A DNA stretch of 64,000 nucleotides from Lepidodermella squamata (lineage: Eukaryota > Gastrotricha), in NCBI GenBank assembly GCA_047495785.1, contig JBLDXI010000009.1, positions 3,348,001 through 3,412,000 of the forward strand, in the 5' to 3' direction. Within the stretch, counting starts at the first letter, position 1. Each line of letters starts with the position of its first letter. Positions 1-8,706 of the stretch are shown piece after piece. Both the position numbers and the translations under genes were made by a program. A model generated the notes under the pieces. That model was not told the DNA's origin. It did not search any database and saw nothing but the letters and a program-made list of their open reading frames with translations.

Positions 1-456
1 TATTAGCAGAAAAGTTGCGATAAAATCCGAGAAGTTTTTCATGTAATGACCTAATTTCTAAAAGTTTAATTGGCCCTCACTAATAAGGAGGTCTTTTTTG
101 TCACAATAAATAATGATGCTAAACCGAGCAGCCGCAACGTGTCGCGTGGAATCCTGACACGATTTTCGTTTTAAAATAGCCATTTTCAAGGTAGACAACT
201 GGCTGATCCTCTCTTCGTGCAATCGAAATACAGTGCGGCAGCAAATCATAAGCGTTAGAACTCGGAACTGGCATACCATGGACATACTTGGACGTAGCAT
301 TAGGCGGTATCAGCGTCTCCCAATCTGGGTCAGAATCGCGGCACAGCCCAGCGCAGTGATGAATATAAATAGGATCGCCTCTTGGTATCAAGATATCACC
401 GGCAATTAGCCCGAGAGCTTTTGCGAAATCCTTTCTTGAAATCGGAAGTTTTCTTA

Positions 457-483
457 TAGTGCGTTCACAAACTACTTCGGAGA
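457..483 (+). repeat. Left terminal inverted repeat of the Harbinger element
   Basis: This 27-bp repeat is identical to the reverse complement of 3277-3303. It sits directly after the TTA duplication at 454-456. Confidence 0.95.
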
Positions 484-705
484 GGCGTCCGAAGTTTTCG
501 GCCTCCGAAGAATCGTAACAGGCCTCCGAAGTTGCGTAATCGCTGCCCGAAGTTTAGATTTTCGTTCACAAACGCGCGCACTTCGGCCGCGCTGCCCGAA
601 GTTTGAACAATAGACCCTCCGAAGCGGCGCGCGCGCACTCATCAAAGCACTTCGGTTCGGAGAGCCTGAAAACTACCCTCCGAAGTGCGTCCGAACCGAA
701 GTTTT
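470..705. repeat. Left subterminal array of CTTCGGAG/CTCCGAAG-type motifs
   Basis: Just inside the left terminal repeat, the octamer CTCCGAAG or close variants (TCCGAAG, CCCGAAG, and the reverse CTTCGG) recur about every 15-40 bp in both orientations, in a GC-rich stretch with GCGCGCGC runs. A matching array lies inside the right end at about 3166-3289. Subterminal repeats of this sort are usual binding sites for transposase or its Myb/MADF-like partner; that role is inferred here. Confidence 0.75.
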
Positions 706-826
706 AAAACAATAGAGTTGCTCGTCTGACAAGCAGTTACTTTATTGCCCAAGACTGCTGCAGTACAACAATTATTAGCTGAGTGAATGAACAGAGTAAA
801 AAACGAACGAGAGATACCAATAACAG

Positions 827-1928
827 TCAATAACCGAGAAGTTTGCGGCGAACGACGTCATTAATGTCGAAGTATAAGTGCGTAATTTCATGATCAGACA
901 AATTAGAACGCTCTAAGGCATTAAGAATAGAAGAAAACAGTTCATTTATGAAACGGCGGCGATCTGGCACGTCATCAGGCTCCAGCGACTGCAAAATGGC
1001 TCGCAGCGTCGGGTCTTCCTCGTTCTCACCGTTGTCACCGTTGCGCCGCTTCTTGGCCTTCTTGTAGCCGTTGGTAGCGACAGGTGTAGCGCTTTCGGCC
1101 GGCAATACGGCACTGGGCTGAGAAGCGGATGGCGGCAAAACATCTCCTTGAGAGTCATCGATCGGCTGTGCGGCGGCTTGATCGAAATGCGGCAGGTTGT
1201 CGTCGCCAGCGGTAGACGAGTCAACGCGATTGACGGCGGCAGTGGTGGCGGCGACGGCGGCGTTGCTTTGGCGGGAGACAGATGCCGGTGCGGAGTCGGC
1301 GGGCAGATTTCCCTTTGTTCTAGAAGAAAAACATGATTTTATTTATGAAACCAAAATTCATGATTTTTCAAACTTACTTGTTTTTGTACACGATGACGTC
1401 AGCAAGGAACGTCATGGCGTCGTAATATGGGAACCGGCTCTTCTTGTCAGCTGCAGCCGAGCCACTCGCGATGTAGGCCTTGTGGCATTTCGTAAATTTG
1501 TCCCGAAGCGAATCCCACATGTCGCGGGCTTCTTGGGCGGAGTACGGCTGCGGACCGGTTTGAACGGTGGCGGGTTTTAGTGGCAACCGTGTCGCCAGCG
1601 CGGCCCAATGGGTGTTTTTGAACACTACATCGCAGTACTTGGCGTCGGTGGGTCGCCAAAGGCACGGGTTGCACCGGACGTACTCGATGATGGCTGTGTC
1701 AACTTCGTTGCGGTGCTGATCGATTGAGATGCGGGATGACGACGACAACGACGACGACGAAGCTGGGCGAGTCGATTGCGACTGCGGTACCGGAGTGAGC
1801 GGCAGAGACGTTGAATGCCATGCTTGGGCTGGCTGCGAGTGAGGCGTCATGTTGTGGTATTGCGGCTGGCTGTCTTCAAAGCTGTTTTGGCTGGCTGGCG
1901 GGTAGTAGTAACGCATGTCGTTCATCAT
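827..1928 (-). CDS. MADF-domain protein of the Harbinger element
   Basis: This is the transposon's second gene, a presumed DNA-binding partner of the transposase. Exon 1 is 1928-1378 (GTAAGT donor) and exon 2 is 1319-827 (TTCTTCTAG acceptor); the join is in frame and gives 347 residues. Residues about 79-176 form a MADF (Myb/SANT-like) domain: an I-I-E-Y-V-R-C-N-P-C-L-W start, a central W-A-A-L-A, an M-W-D-S-L-R-D-K-F core and an F-P-Y-Y-D-A-M-T-F-L end. The first 70 residues are Ser/Gln/Pro-rich. A basic run (KKAKKRR) is a likely nuclear signal, and the C-terminal 40 residues resemble a BESS-type interaction helix (I-L-Q-S-L-E-P, then F-I-N-E-L-F). The frame is intact. TTTATT at 741-746 provides a poly(A) signal on this strand. 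The start was chosen as the first ATG, which faces the divergent transposase. Confidence 0.85.
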
Positions 1929-2047
1929 TTTCAGGCGAGTGAAATCGTAAAACTTCGAATAATTATAACGAGAACTGAAACCTTAGTGAGCAGAGCATTG
2001 CGTTTTATACCGCAAATTCCGCGCCACACTGAACACGCCCGTCAGTA

Positions 2048-2851
2048 ATGATCAAAGGGCGCCGCCCAAGATGGCGCACGTTGGCGCAAATCTCGCAAGC
2101 TCGTCAGCTACCTTTTAATCCCTGGATCATTAATCTGCTCAGACCTACGCTAATCTTCTGTAATACTTCTGCTTTACTAATGATCAGCAAGAAGAAGCGC
2201 ACGATTTTGGCCGTGGTCGACGCCAAGTACCGATTTGTTCTGGTGGACGTTGGCGCTCACGGACGTTTCAGCGACGGCGGCGTCTTCAAAAACAGCGGTT
2301 TGCTAGATTACTGCAACCAAACGACTCCAACCGAGGTCATGTCACTTCCGCCCTCTCACATCAAGGCGAATCACTATTTCGCCGCTGATGCCGCCTTTGG
2401 TTTGGATTGGAACCTACTCTCTCCGTACCCGGGCCAAACCACCGGCAATTTACCCGCCAACAAGCATACTTTCAACTACCGTTTGTCGCGCGGCCGTCGT
2501 GTCGTCGAAAATGCTTTTGGCATCGCATCGGCCCGATTTCGGCTGCTGCGCAAAACTATGGAGCTGTCGCCCGAGATGGCCGAGGACGCAGTTCTAGCGA
2601 TCACCGTTCTTCATAACTTTGCAATGGCCGAAGTCTCATCGTACCAAATCAGTGATCGAGAGGTGTGGGAGAGCTGGGAAGAGATCCAGAGCGAGGGCGC
2701 GCTGCCGAGTTTCATCCCTGAAAAGGTGCGCGACACCGGGAAGAAGGGCCTCGAACATGGTCAGCAGCTGCGATCAAATCTCACGTTGTGGTTTCAATCG
2801 GAGACGGGCATGGTTGATTGGCAGAGCAAAATGATAAATAAGAAGTATTGA
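2048..2851 (+). CDS. PIF/Harbinger DDE transposase, N-terminally incomplete
   Basis: The frame has 267 residues from the ATG at 2048; homology starts near an internal Met at residue 45. It matches the C-terminal half of the DDE_4 nuclease: V-V-D-A-K-Y-R-F with G-R-F-S-D-G-G-V-F (about 57-80), F-A-A-D-A-A-F with the second catalytic Asp (about residue 114), F-N-Y-R-L-S-R then V-V-E-N-A-F-G with the catalytic Glu (about 154), and a final L-H-N-F motif. The helix-turn-helix and the segment with the first catalytic Asp, normally some 150-200 residues further upstream, have no room in the roughly 120-250 bp before the divergent MADF gene, and I see no coding sequence for them. This copy is probably catalytically dead. 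AATAAA lies at 3016-3021. Confidence 0.8.
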   Translation: MIKGRRPRWRTLAQISQARQLPFNPWIINLLRPTLIFCNTSALLMISKKKRTILAVVDAKYRFVLVDVGAHGRFSDGGVFKNSGLLDYCNQTTPTEVMSLPPSHIKANHYFAADAAFGLDWNLLSPYPGQTTGNLPANKHTFNYRLSRGRRVVENAFGIASARFRLLRKTMELSPEMAEDAVLAITVLHNFAMAEVSSYQISDREVWESWEEIQSEGALPSFIPEKVRDTGKKGLEHGQQLRSNLTLWFQSETGMVDWQSKMINKKY

Positions 2852-3165
2852 TCCTCTTTGAAATATTGCTGAAATTTTTGCGACCGTTGAACTGCTGTTT
2901 CTCTCTTCGAAAATTGTGTCTCTCTTCGAAAATGTTGCCTAAAATTGAATAACGCCATTTATGTACTGCTTTTCATGTACTGTTTTTCGAAAAAATATTG
3001 ATTGAAAAATATTTCAATAAATTTTAGACGCTAGCGTTGCTCGTGATGTGAACATTTCGATTTTTCCATGTTCTTCGTGATTCGAGCAAAAATGGAGAAA
3101 AAATAGGACGTACAAATTCGAACCAAACCCGCGCCAGATGTGTCACGCGGTGTGAGAGCGCGCGG

Positions 3166-3289
3166 CCAAACTTCGGTCGTCACGCTGCGCGCGCGCGTAG
3201 AAAATGCCACTGATAAGGCCTCCGAAGTTTTGCTATTTCTCTCCGAAGTTTGCACTTCGCTCTCCGAAGCGTTCGGTCTCCGAAGTAGT
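3166..3289. repeat. Right subterminal array of CTCCGAAG motifs
   Basis: At least five CTCCGAAG/CTTCGG motifs lie within about 120 bp inside the right end, mirroring the left array. The stretch also holds a GC-rich GCGCGCGCGC run. Confidence 0.72.
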
Positions 3290-3303
3290 TTGTGAACGCA
3301 CTA
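3277..3303 (-). repeat. Right terminal inverted repeat of the Harbinger element
   Basis: This is the 27-bp perfect partner of 457-483. It is followed by the second TTA copy at 3304-3306. Confidence 0.95.
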
Positions 3304-3628
3304 TTAGACAGCAAAATGAGGATTGAGGATCAGTTCTAGTTTGGGCAAGGCACCAGGTTACACCCCAGGTTACCGGTGATTCAGTTGCAGGATTCAGCCT
3401 AGAAATTAAATATTTGAGATCCAAAAAAACTTCAAGATCTTAGATTATCATACCAAGTCTGTGCGTGGGAAAATTGGAAATTGGAAAGGTTCAATAATAG
3501 GAAAAAAATTATAATTTTGCTTTTTGTCATGGCTAAATTCGAGCTGGTAATTTTTTTATTTTCTCGTAATATTATGGAAAAATTATCATTAATTCCACAT
3601 AATTTATCAAGATTTTCTGGTTTTTTTC

Positions 3629-4180
3629 CTAAAGAACACAGCCACATGTGGTAGCGCTGAATGCGCTTAGATTTCGCCGAACCGTGTAACCACCCGATAC
3701 CACCAGCAATTCCAGCGGCTTTTTCGGCCCGATGGAAATGCATTTCGCCTCAATGTTGGGCAGATGGTGAACAAAACTCCAGATGGTAGCATTCGGCGAA
3801 ATTAGATGGTGCCAATTAGGATCTGCCTCGCGGCACAGCCCGGCGCAATAGGACATCGTCACGGTTGGGCCGAGGGGGAGCAGGATGTCTTTGGGGTCGG
3901 ATATTCCCAGAATTTCGGCGATGTAGCTTTTCGGCACTTTGTACTCGCGGAGGCAGCAATATGATTTGTTTGGATCTTCCCGAGTGTTCGAGCACTCTGA
4001 GATTCCAAAGTTCGGGGAAACCAAAGATTCAGACCTTGAAATGTTTTCAAATTGAAATTCAAAAAAATCAGTAAAAACAATTTACCACGCGTTGGCGAAT
4101 GAAATCAAAGCAAAAATTGTAAAATAAGCTAAATTGAAGTTCCCAGCTTCAAAATTGGAAAAACTAACAAGGAAAGACAT
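3629..4180 (-). CDS. TGF-beta-like secreted ligand 2
   Basis: This is a short secreted cystine-knot protein of 166 residues. Exon 1 (4180-4086) encodes a signal peptide (hydrophobic run about 17-31, ending F-A-N-A). A 51-nt intron in phase 2 follows, and exon 2 is 4034-3629. Cysteines fall at about 46, 58-59 (CC), 95 and 99 (CAGLC), 130, and 162 and 164 (CGC). This is the TGF-beta/activin/myostatin pattern with an extra N-terminal Cys, lacking one member of the usual second CC pair, the Cys that bridges dimers. There is no room for the usual 200-300 residue prodomain and no clear furin site, so only a signal peptide and the knot domain are present. It is the middle of three tandem copies sharing the same exon structure and intron phase. 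What is known is the fold; ligand activity and receptor are inferred. Confidence 0.75.
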
Positions 4181-4701
4181 TTTTTCTGCCAAAATAAATT
4201 ATTAAAAATATGCGCAGAAGATGCGATGTTTATAACAGCCTGATGGTGTCGGCTAATTTTGTCTCGGATTATCGCGATAGCCCGATGTTAATCGCTTCAT
4301 TATAAAAAAACATACCTGGATTAATTAGGTGCCGCAAATTTGTGTGATAAAAATTGATACCTTGTTTTTCAACAGCTGCTATCGTTTATAATGGTACTGA
4401 ATAAGATTATTATCTCCACCGAAAATAGGGTTGCCATAAATGAGAGATTAATGAGGCCCAGTTTTGCCTCCCAGATGTGGAACATTACTAAACTAATTAT
4501 CATTTTTTACGGCAAAAATAACATTTGAAGACTGCTTCGAATTTTATTTTTCACACTTCGATAATGATTCTATTTGACGAAAGGCATTTTTTGGATGAAG
4601 GCCCTTAGAAATGTGTTCACAATTATTACCGACCGAAGGTGAAAGATGAGCTAGTTTTTATCTCAGTGAAATTGAATATTCTACGGAATTAGTCAATTAA
4701 T
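4181..4701. other. Spacer between TGF-beta-like genes 2 and 3
   Basis: This AT-rich 520 bp shows no convincing reading frame. It should hold the promoter of gene 2 and the 3' UTR of gene 3. I see no distinctive element. Confidence 0.5.
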
Positions 4702-5365
4702 TCAAGCTGAACAGCCACACTGCCTAATATGAAAGTTTTTGATGGTAATGTTCCGGAATCGAGACCCGCCAAGCCGGCCGGACATTTCGTCTTCAATGTA
4801 CAACTCTTGCGATTTCACGATTTCCGAGTCGCCAATTAACGGGATGCATTTCGTGATTTGCGCGGCTAGGTGGTCGTTGAGCAGTTTCTGGATGAAAGTT
4901 GTCCGATTGTTGACGTGCAGGAAAGGCCAGTTTGGGTCGGATTCGCGGCACAGCCCGGCGCAGTATGGGACGTAGAGAACCATTGGTAGGATGATGTTAG
5001 GGTTCAGGATTTGGCGCAGTTTAGGTAGTTCGATCTGCATAGTCCGCATACAGCAAAAAGATTTGTAGGGTGTCTGATGTCGGGAAACTTCATCGCAATC
5101 CGCTGTATCACGCCTATTTCGGCTAAAAAAAAATAAAAAAATTATTACGAGAAAATTCGAATTTGTTGGAATCAAAGTTGAAATTTTTAGTTTGAAAAAT
5201 TTGAAATTTATAAAAAATTTTAAGAATTTACTGTTGCTTGTAGACGTAGTCCATGATTGCTTGGTGCGCCTTTTCAGGTGTCAAATGACCTTTGACCTCG
5301 ACCTCAGCCCCGACAACAGCAATGTAAACCAGGAAGAGTGAATAAATCGAATCGAAAAGTTTCAT
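4702..5365 (-). CDS. TGF-beta-like secreted ligand 3
   Basis: This is the third tandem copy, 184 residues. Exon 1 (5365-5232) encodes a signal peptide (MKLFDSIYSLFLVYIAVVGA) and about 24 acidic or charged residues. A 109-nt phase-2 intron follows, then exon 2 (5122-4702) after a TTTTTTTTTAG acceptor. At the exon junction the protein reads H-R-N-R-R-D, an R-x-R-R furin-type site. A Cys, the CC pair, CAGLC, one later Cys and a C-terminal CGC follow, as in genes 1 and 2. Two N-glycosylation sequons (N-R-T, N-I-T) lie in the knot domain. The prodomain would be only about 25 residues, against several hundred in typical TGF-beta proteins. The member of the second CC pair that bridges dimers is absent, so a non-covalent dimer or monomer is expected. 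Identity is by cysteine spacing and end motif, not overall similarity. Confidence 0.76.
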
Positions 5366-5418
5366 ATTGCTAGACTAATCTAAGACTTGATTTGCTTTTA
5401 AGGTTAAACACGGGAAAA

Positions 5419-5426
5419 ATTATATA
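5419..5426 (-). promoter_or_regulatory. Probable TATA box of TGF-beta-like gene 3
   Basis: TATATAAT on the minus strand lies 54-61 bp upstream of the ATG, which is compatible with a short 5' UTR. Confidence 0.4.
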
Positions 5427-5888
5427 GTTTCCTCTATGAACTAATTTTTTCGTTGTGTTGTGCGTTTGCGAGTGCGCTCGTGAAATTCCGCTTCTAATTC
5501 ATTCGAACTCGCCTTTCAAATTGTCAGCAACCTGTTATAATTAGTGCGGTTTTCATGCTTTTATATATAACAAGAACACGTAACGAAAACACGCTTCTTT
5601 ATTCACCCAACGTTTTTTTTACGCCATGAATGTTAAAAAAAAGAACAGAGCAAATTCCAGATTTTTATCAAGAAATAATTTATATAATATAATACACATC
5701 GAGTAACGGTCGTTTACGACCTATAAATAATTTACCATGGCCCGTATGATGACAGATAAATATATCAAGATGAATAATTTTTTACGTCCTTTTATATACT
5801 TCGATTAACGTGAGAAAGTGCGAAATTCTTTAAGGTGGAGTTATTAATTAGCGCGCGTTGATAAATAATAATACTGATTATAATTCGA
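5427..5888. other. Spacer upstream of TGF-beta-like gene 3
   Basis: This is AT-rich, non-coding sequence. It contains one copy of the dispersed motif TTAAGGTGGA (5830-5839). Nothing else is recognised. Confidence 0.5.
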
Positions 5889-6503
5889 CTACTTTTTCTG
5901 GCAAAACGTCAAATGCCGGTCATAGTTGTTGTGCCGCAGCATGCACTCTTTACAGCCCTGAGCGTTGAGGCCATGCGCTTCGTGAACCGCGTGAGGCGCA
6001 ACGAGGCGAGAAAATAGGAAGGTGTCCACAGCGAGGTTGTCGTGTTTCGCGAGTTGTAGCACCTTGGGAGCGTACGCCGGCATTGGGCGACCGTCGCGCC
6101 GGAACCCGGTCACCCAGTGGTTGGCCAGGTGGATTGGCGAGGCGAGGCTAACATGTCGCGAGTGAATTATATTCAACAGGTGGTGTTGCGAGGTATTCAC
6201 GGTTGATGTTAGATTTGCGCCCAGATGAGGGTAATGGCGGGCCGAGATCAAAGCTAACGAATGCCGCTGCTGGCCATAGGTGCCGAACCCAGCTTTTCCA
6301 GCGACCCACCAACATCGACGCTTCACAGAGGGTGCTTGCTGTAATAATTAAGGGCTTAATTCTGAAATTTAAAATGGAAAAAAAGAAACTAACCTGGAGT
6401 CTTAGCCGACCCCGCCGGCTAACGCAAACGAATTCGCGGGTTGAGAGGGTTTGGAGGGTAAAAAGACCCGATTTACCAGGTACTGGGCGCTCGATAAAAT
6501 ATG
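5889..6503 (-). CDS. FGF-like growth factor, C-terminal exons
   Basis: Two exons give a 185-residue beta-trefoil-like C-terminal part. Exon A is 6503-6394 (acceptor CCAATTTAG, donor GTTAGT) and exon B is 6338-5889 (acceptor TTATTACAG). Features in FGF order are: a strand ending R-E-F-V-C-V-S-R-R-G-R-L (like the FGF Y-L-C-M-x-x-x-G-x-L), then C-W-W, then F-G-T-Y-G-Q (the place of Y-N-T-Y), then N-H-W-V-T-G-F-R-R-D-G-R-P (the place of W-Y-V-A-F-x-x-x-G-x-P), then F-L-F-S-R-L near the end (the place of H-F-L-P-R). A loop of about 40 residues between F-G-T-Y and the W-V strand is longer than usual. It ends with a Cys-containing basic tail. The 5' exons are not resolved; candidates lie at 6504-6930, or the membrane-anchor exons at 6928-7587. 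The identification is mine from motif order and is moderate only. Confidence 0.55.
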
Positions 6504-6927
6504 CTAAATTGGAGAAAGATAATGTTTAATGTCCTATATTATCGAAAAATACAATCGAAGGAAATCTCGAAGCCAGTAAATCTATATTAGGAATCAATGT
6601 CCCATTGAAAATTCCAAATTCCAGGGGAGAGAAATTTAACTACCAAACTTTCCAACAAGAATAAATTGCGTCCTATCGGGTAAATTATCATTTGTTCCCG
6701 AGCCTCTTACCAACGGGCTGCTGCCTTAAATTGAAAATTAAATTTAATTATTTAATTATTTAATTGATCGGAAATCTTCCTAAATATAATTTTTTTTTAA
6801 TTATGAATTTGTTAAAAATCGATGGAAAATTCGAAAATTCAAAAATGGTCGTTCAGTTAATGGGACCCAATTAATACAATTTATTAAATTTCTTATTCTA
6901 AATAAGTTTCTGAAATTAATTAATTAA
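6504..6927. other. Unresolved interval that may hold small 5' exons of the FGF-like gene
   Basis: This is very AT-rich. On the minus strand, possible small exons lie between good splice signals, for example a 14-nt one ending at a GTAAGAGG donor near 6718, and a short open stretch encoding N-G-T-L near 6632. I could not chain them uniquely in frame. Confidence 0.3.
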
Positions 6928-7587
6928 TTAAGAATTACTTGATTCATCATGAGGATCTTCGTGGTAGCTAGTCAACCGAAGCGAGGGTGCGTTGTAGCCG
7001 AATTCGTGGTACCGCATCTCCGCCGTATCGGTGCCTTCGACGCTATTACTGCTATCATCGATAATGTCGATGTCATCGCTAGGGGTCGAAATCGGCCGGC
7101 AAGATCGCCGCTCCACGAATTGCACAATGCAAGCCTGTTGTACTGGCGGTGCCGGGTTGGAACCGACTGGTAAAGGAGCTGGGTGATTGAGATCTGCCTC
7201 CCGCCTTTGTCTTCGATTTAGCGGAGGCCTCTGAAATATGCGTGCGATTTGACTAGTCAACAATGGATTGTTACTCTAAATAAAATTAAAGTTTTCTCAA
7301 ATTTACAGAAAATTAAATTAAATTTGGCTTACCAAATTATTTTTTGGCAAATTAATAACAACGGGCGTTGCTAAAGCCGTAGAAAAAATTAGCGACATGG
7401 CGGTGATGAATGAGATCAACAACAATAGGGTGAGCAACACGTAGCGCGACGATGAGGTAGGCGGTCGTTTGTCGGGGCGGGCGGCGATTACTAGCGGCAC
7501 TTTGGCGGGTAAAAATTCAACGCCAGTAATGAACAAGGCCGGCGGCTGCTGGGGCTGGTTATAAATTCTGTCGTTGTCCCATGACAT
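6928..7587 (-). CDS. Single-pass membrane protein, or 5' part of the FGF-like gene
   Basis: This is a two-exon model of 200 residues. Exon 1 is 7587-7333 (ATG, GTAAGC donor), a 56-nt phase-0 intron follows, and exon 2 is 7275-6928 (TTTTATTTAG acceptor). The N-terminal 48 residues are hydrophilic and end in a basic stretch (R-P-D-K-R). One membrane segment (about 50-73, Y-V-L-L-T-L-L-L-L-I-S-F) follows. This predicts a type II orientation with the C-terminal 125 residues outside. That part contains R-R-Q-R-R-E (a possible proprotein-convertase site), two Cys residues and an acidic Ser/Asp-rich end. I do not recognise the family. A GTAATT donor just before the stop (near 6937) could instead splice it to the FGF-like exons downstream on the same strand, which would make a membrane-anchored, cleavable FGF. 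Confidence 0.5.
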
Positions 7588-8706
7588 TAAAACAGTTCAT
7601 CGAATTATATCTGAAACAGGTATGAAAAATTGTAACCGTAAAAAAACCTAGCATAAAATTGATAGAGTTGTAGCAATGTAAAGAAATCCTGTCATTCCTA
7701 AGCTGTATAGTAAAACCGGAAAAATTTCCATTTAATTTTTGAATTATTTTGCAACGCGTGGTAAACTGGCACGCGAATTGTTTGAATAATCGCGTGCGTC
7801 CCCGCCAATATGGTTCTAGTCTATCATGTGAGGATTGGTCATTGAAAGTAAACTTGGTCTTGCTTTTTATAGCTTCCAGGTCCCACGCCTGGTTTCGAAA
7901 TGTCTGACGTCGGAAAAATTCAACAATTCAACAAACGCCTCGGGCTGGATTATAATATTTTACCTGTTATTTCACCCGCATTTGATCTCGTTTTTTATTT
8001 CATCTATTCAAGGAAAGGCGCAATTATTTTATTGCTCTAAGCGGCTCATTATCATAGGTATCCAACATTGTGCAAAGGGTGACTCATTGCGCGCTGGTCT
8101 TTTTAATGATGAATCAACCTTATTTCATCGTTTTTTTCCACCTTTCGACACGCGTCATTTAGCTAGGGAAATAGCTTCGAGAATTTATTTTAGTCCAGTG
8201 AAAAGATTATCTCCCCACGCGTGTCGACTACTTTGACTTAAGGTGTGATAAAACGATAATCCAGTTCAGCTCACCTGTAAAAAAGTAGTGACTCATCTTG
8301 TTTAATCCAAGTGCTCAATTTTCGCTCCATTTATGACCATCCTTTTATTCTTTGCCGTCAATTAAATTTCCTTCCGAGTGCAAAATCGGAACTGCGTTAT
8401 TTCATTTAAAAACAAAAAAATTATCATTCCATGTTTTTATTTCTTTTCAACACTTTTCCAATTTCTATTTTTGCATATCTTACGCGTTTTTCACGGTTTT
8501 CAAAATGAAGGTTATTGTTTTTTGTTTTTATACTCAACTCGCGAAGAATATCAGCGATTTTTACAGTGTTATCCGCGAAAAATAAATCATAAAAATAAGC
8601 GCATTCCTCGCATCAACTCTGTTTTCAGTATAAAAATATCATGATTTTTCGAAAAAAAACTCAAAACAAAAAAGATGAATGCGAAAGCTTAAAGAGATAG
8701 GTATTA
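7588..8706. other. Intergenic region, 7.6-8.7 kb
   Basis: This is AT-rich. Open frames such as 7835-8236 (+) are low-complexity and Phe/Leu/Ser-rich without splice or homology support. I see no gene here. Confidence 0.5.

Larger units (their letters stand above)
457..3303. mobile_element. PIF/Harbinger DNA transposon
   Basis: The element is 2847 bp. Its ends are perfect 27-bp terminal inverted repeats beginning TAGTGCGTTCACAAACTACT, and it is flanked on both sides by TTA (454-456 and 3304-3306), the 3-bp target duplication typical of PIF/Harbinger elements. It carries two divergent genes, as that superfamily does: a MADF-domain DNA-binding protein on the minus strand and a DDE transposase on the plus strand. 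The perfect repeats and intact target duplication suggest a fairly recent insertion. The transposase reading frame looks incomplete at its N terminus, so this copy may depend on another copy to move. It lies inside the second exon of TGF-beta-like gene 1. Confidence 0.93.
119..3530 (-). pseudogene. TGF-beta-like ligand gene 1, split by a Harbinger transposon
   Basis: This is a secreted cystine-knot growth factor-like gene. Exon 1 (3530-3454) encodes a 25-residue signal peptide (MTKSKIIIFF start) and ends in phase 2 at a GTATGA donor. A 55-nt intron follows. Exon 2 starts at 3398 after TTTCTAG and reaches the CC pair of the cystine knot, where it is cut at 3304 by the transposon. The frame resumes at 456 and runs to the stop at 119-121, giving the CAGLC motif, a single later Cys and a terminal CGC. 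Removing the element plus one copy of the TTA duplication joins the halves in frame (about 168 residues), and the result aligns along its length with gene 2 next door. As it stands, translation runs into the element and stops at 3233-3235, giving about 80 residues without the knot. The allele is probably null unless the element excises or is spliced out. Family assignment rests on Cys spacing. Confidence 0.75.

Noticed and set aside
1197-1580. A 127-codon plus-strand frame in the transposon
   Set aside because: It is antisense to the MADF gene across its intron; the minus strand has the domain and splice signals.
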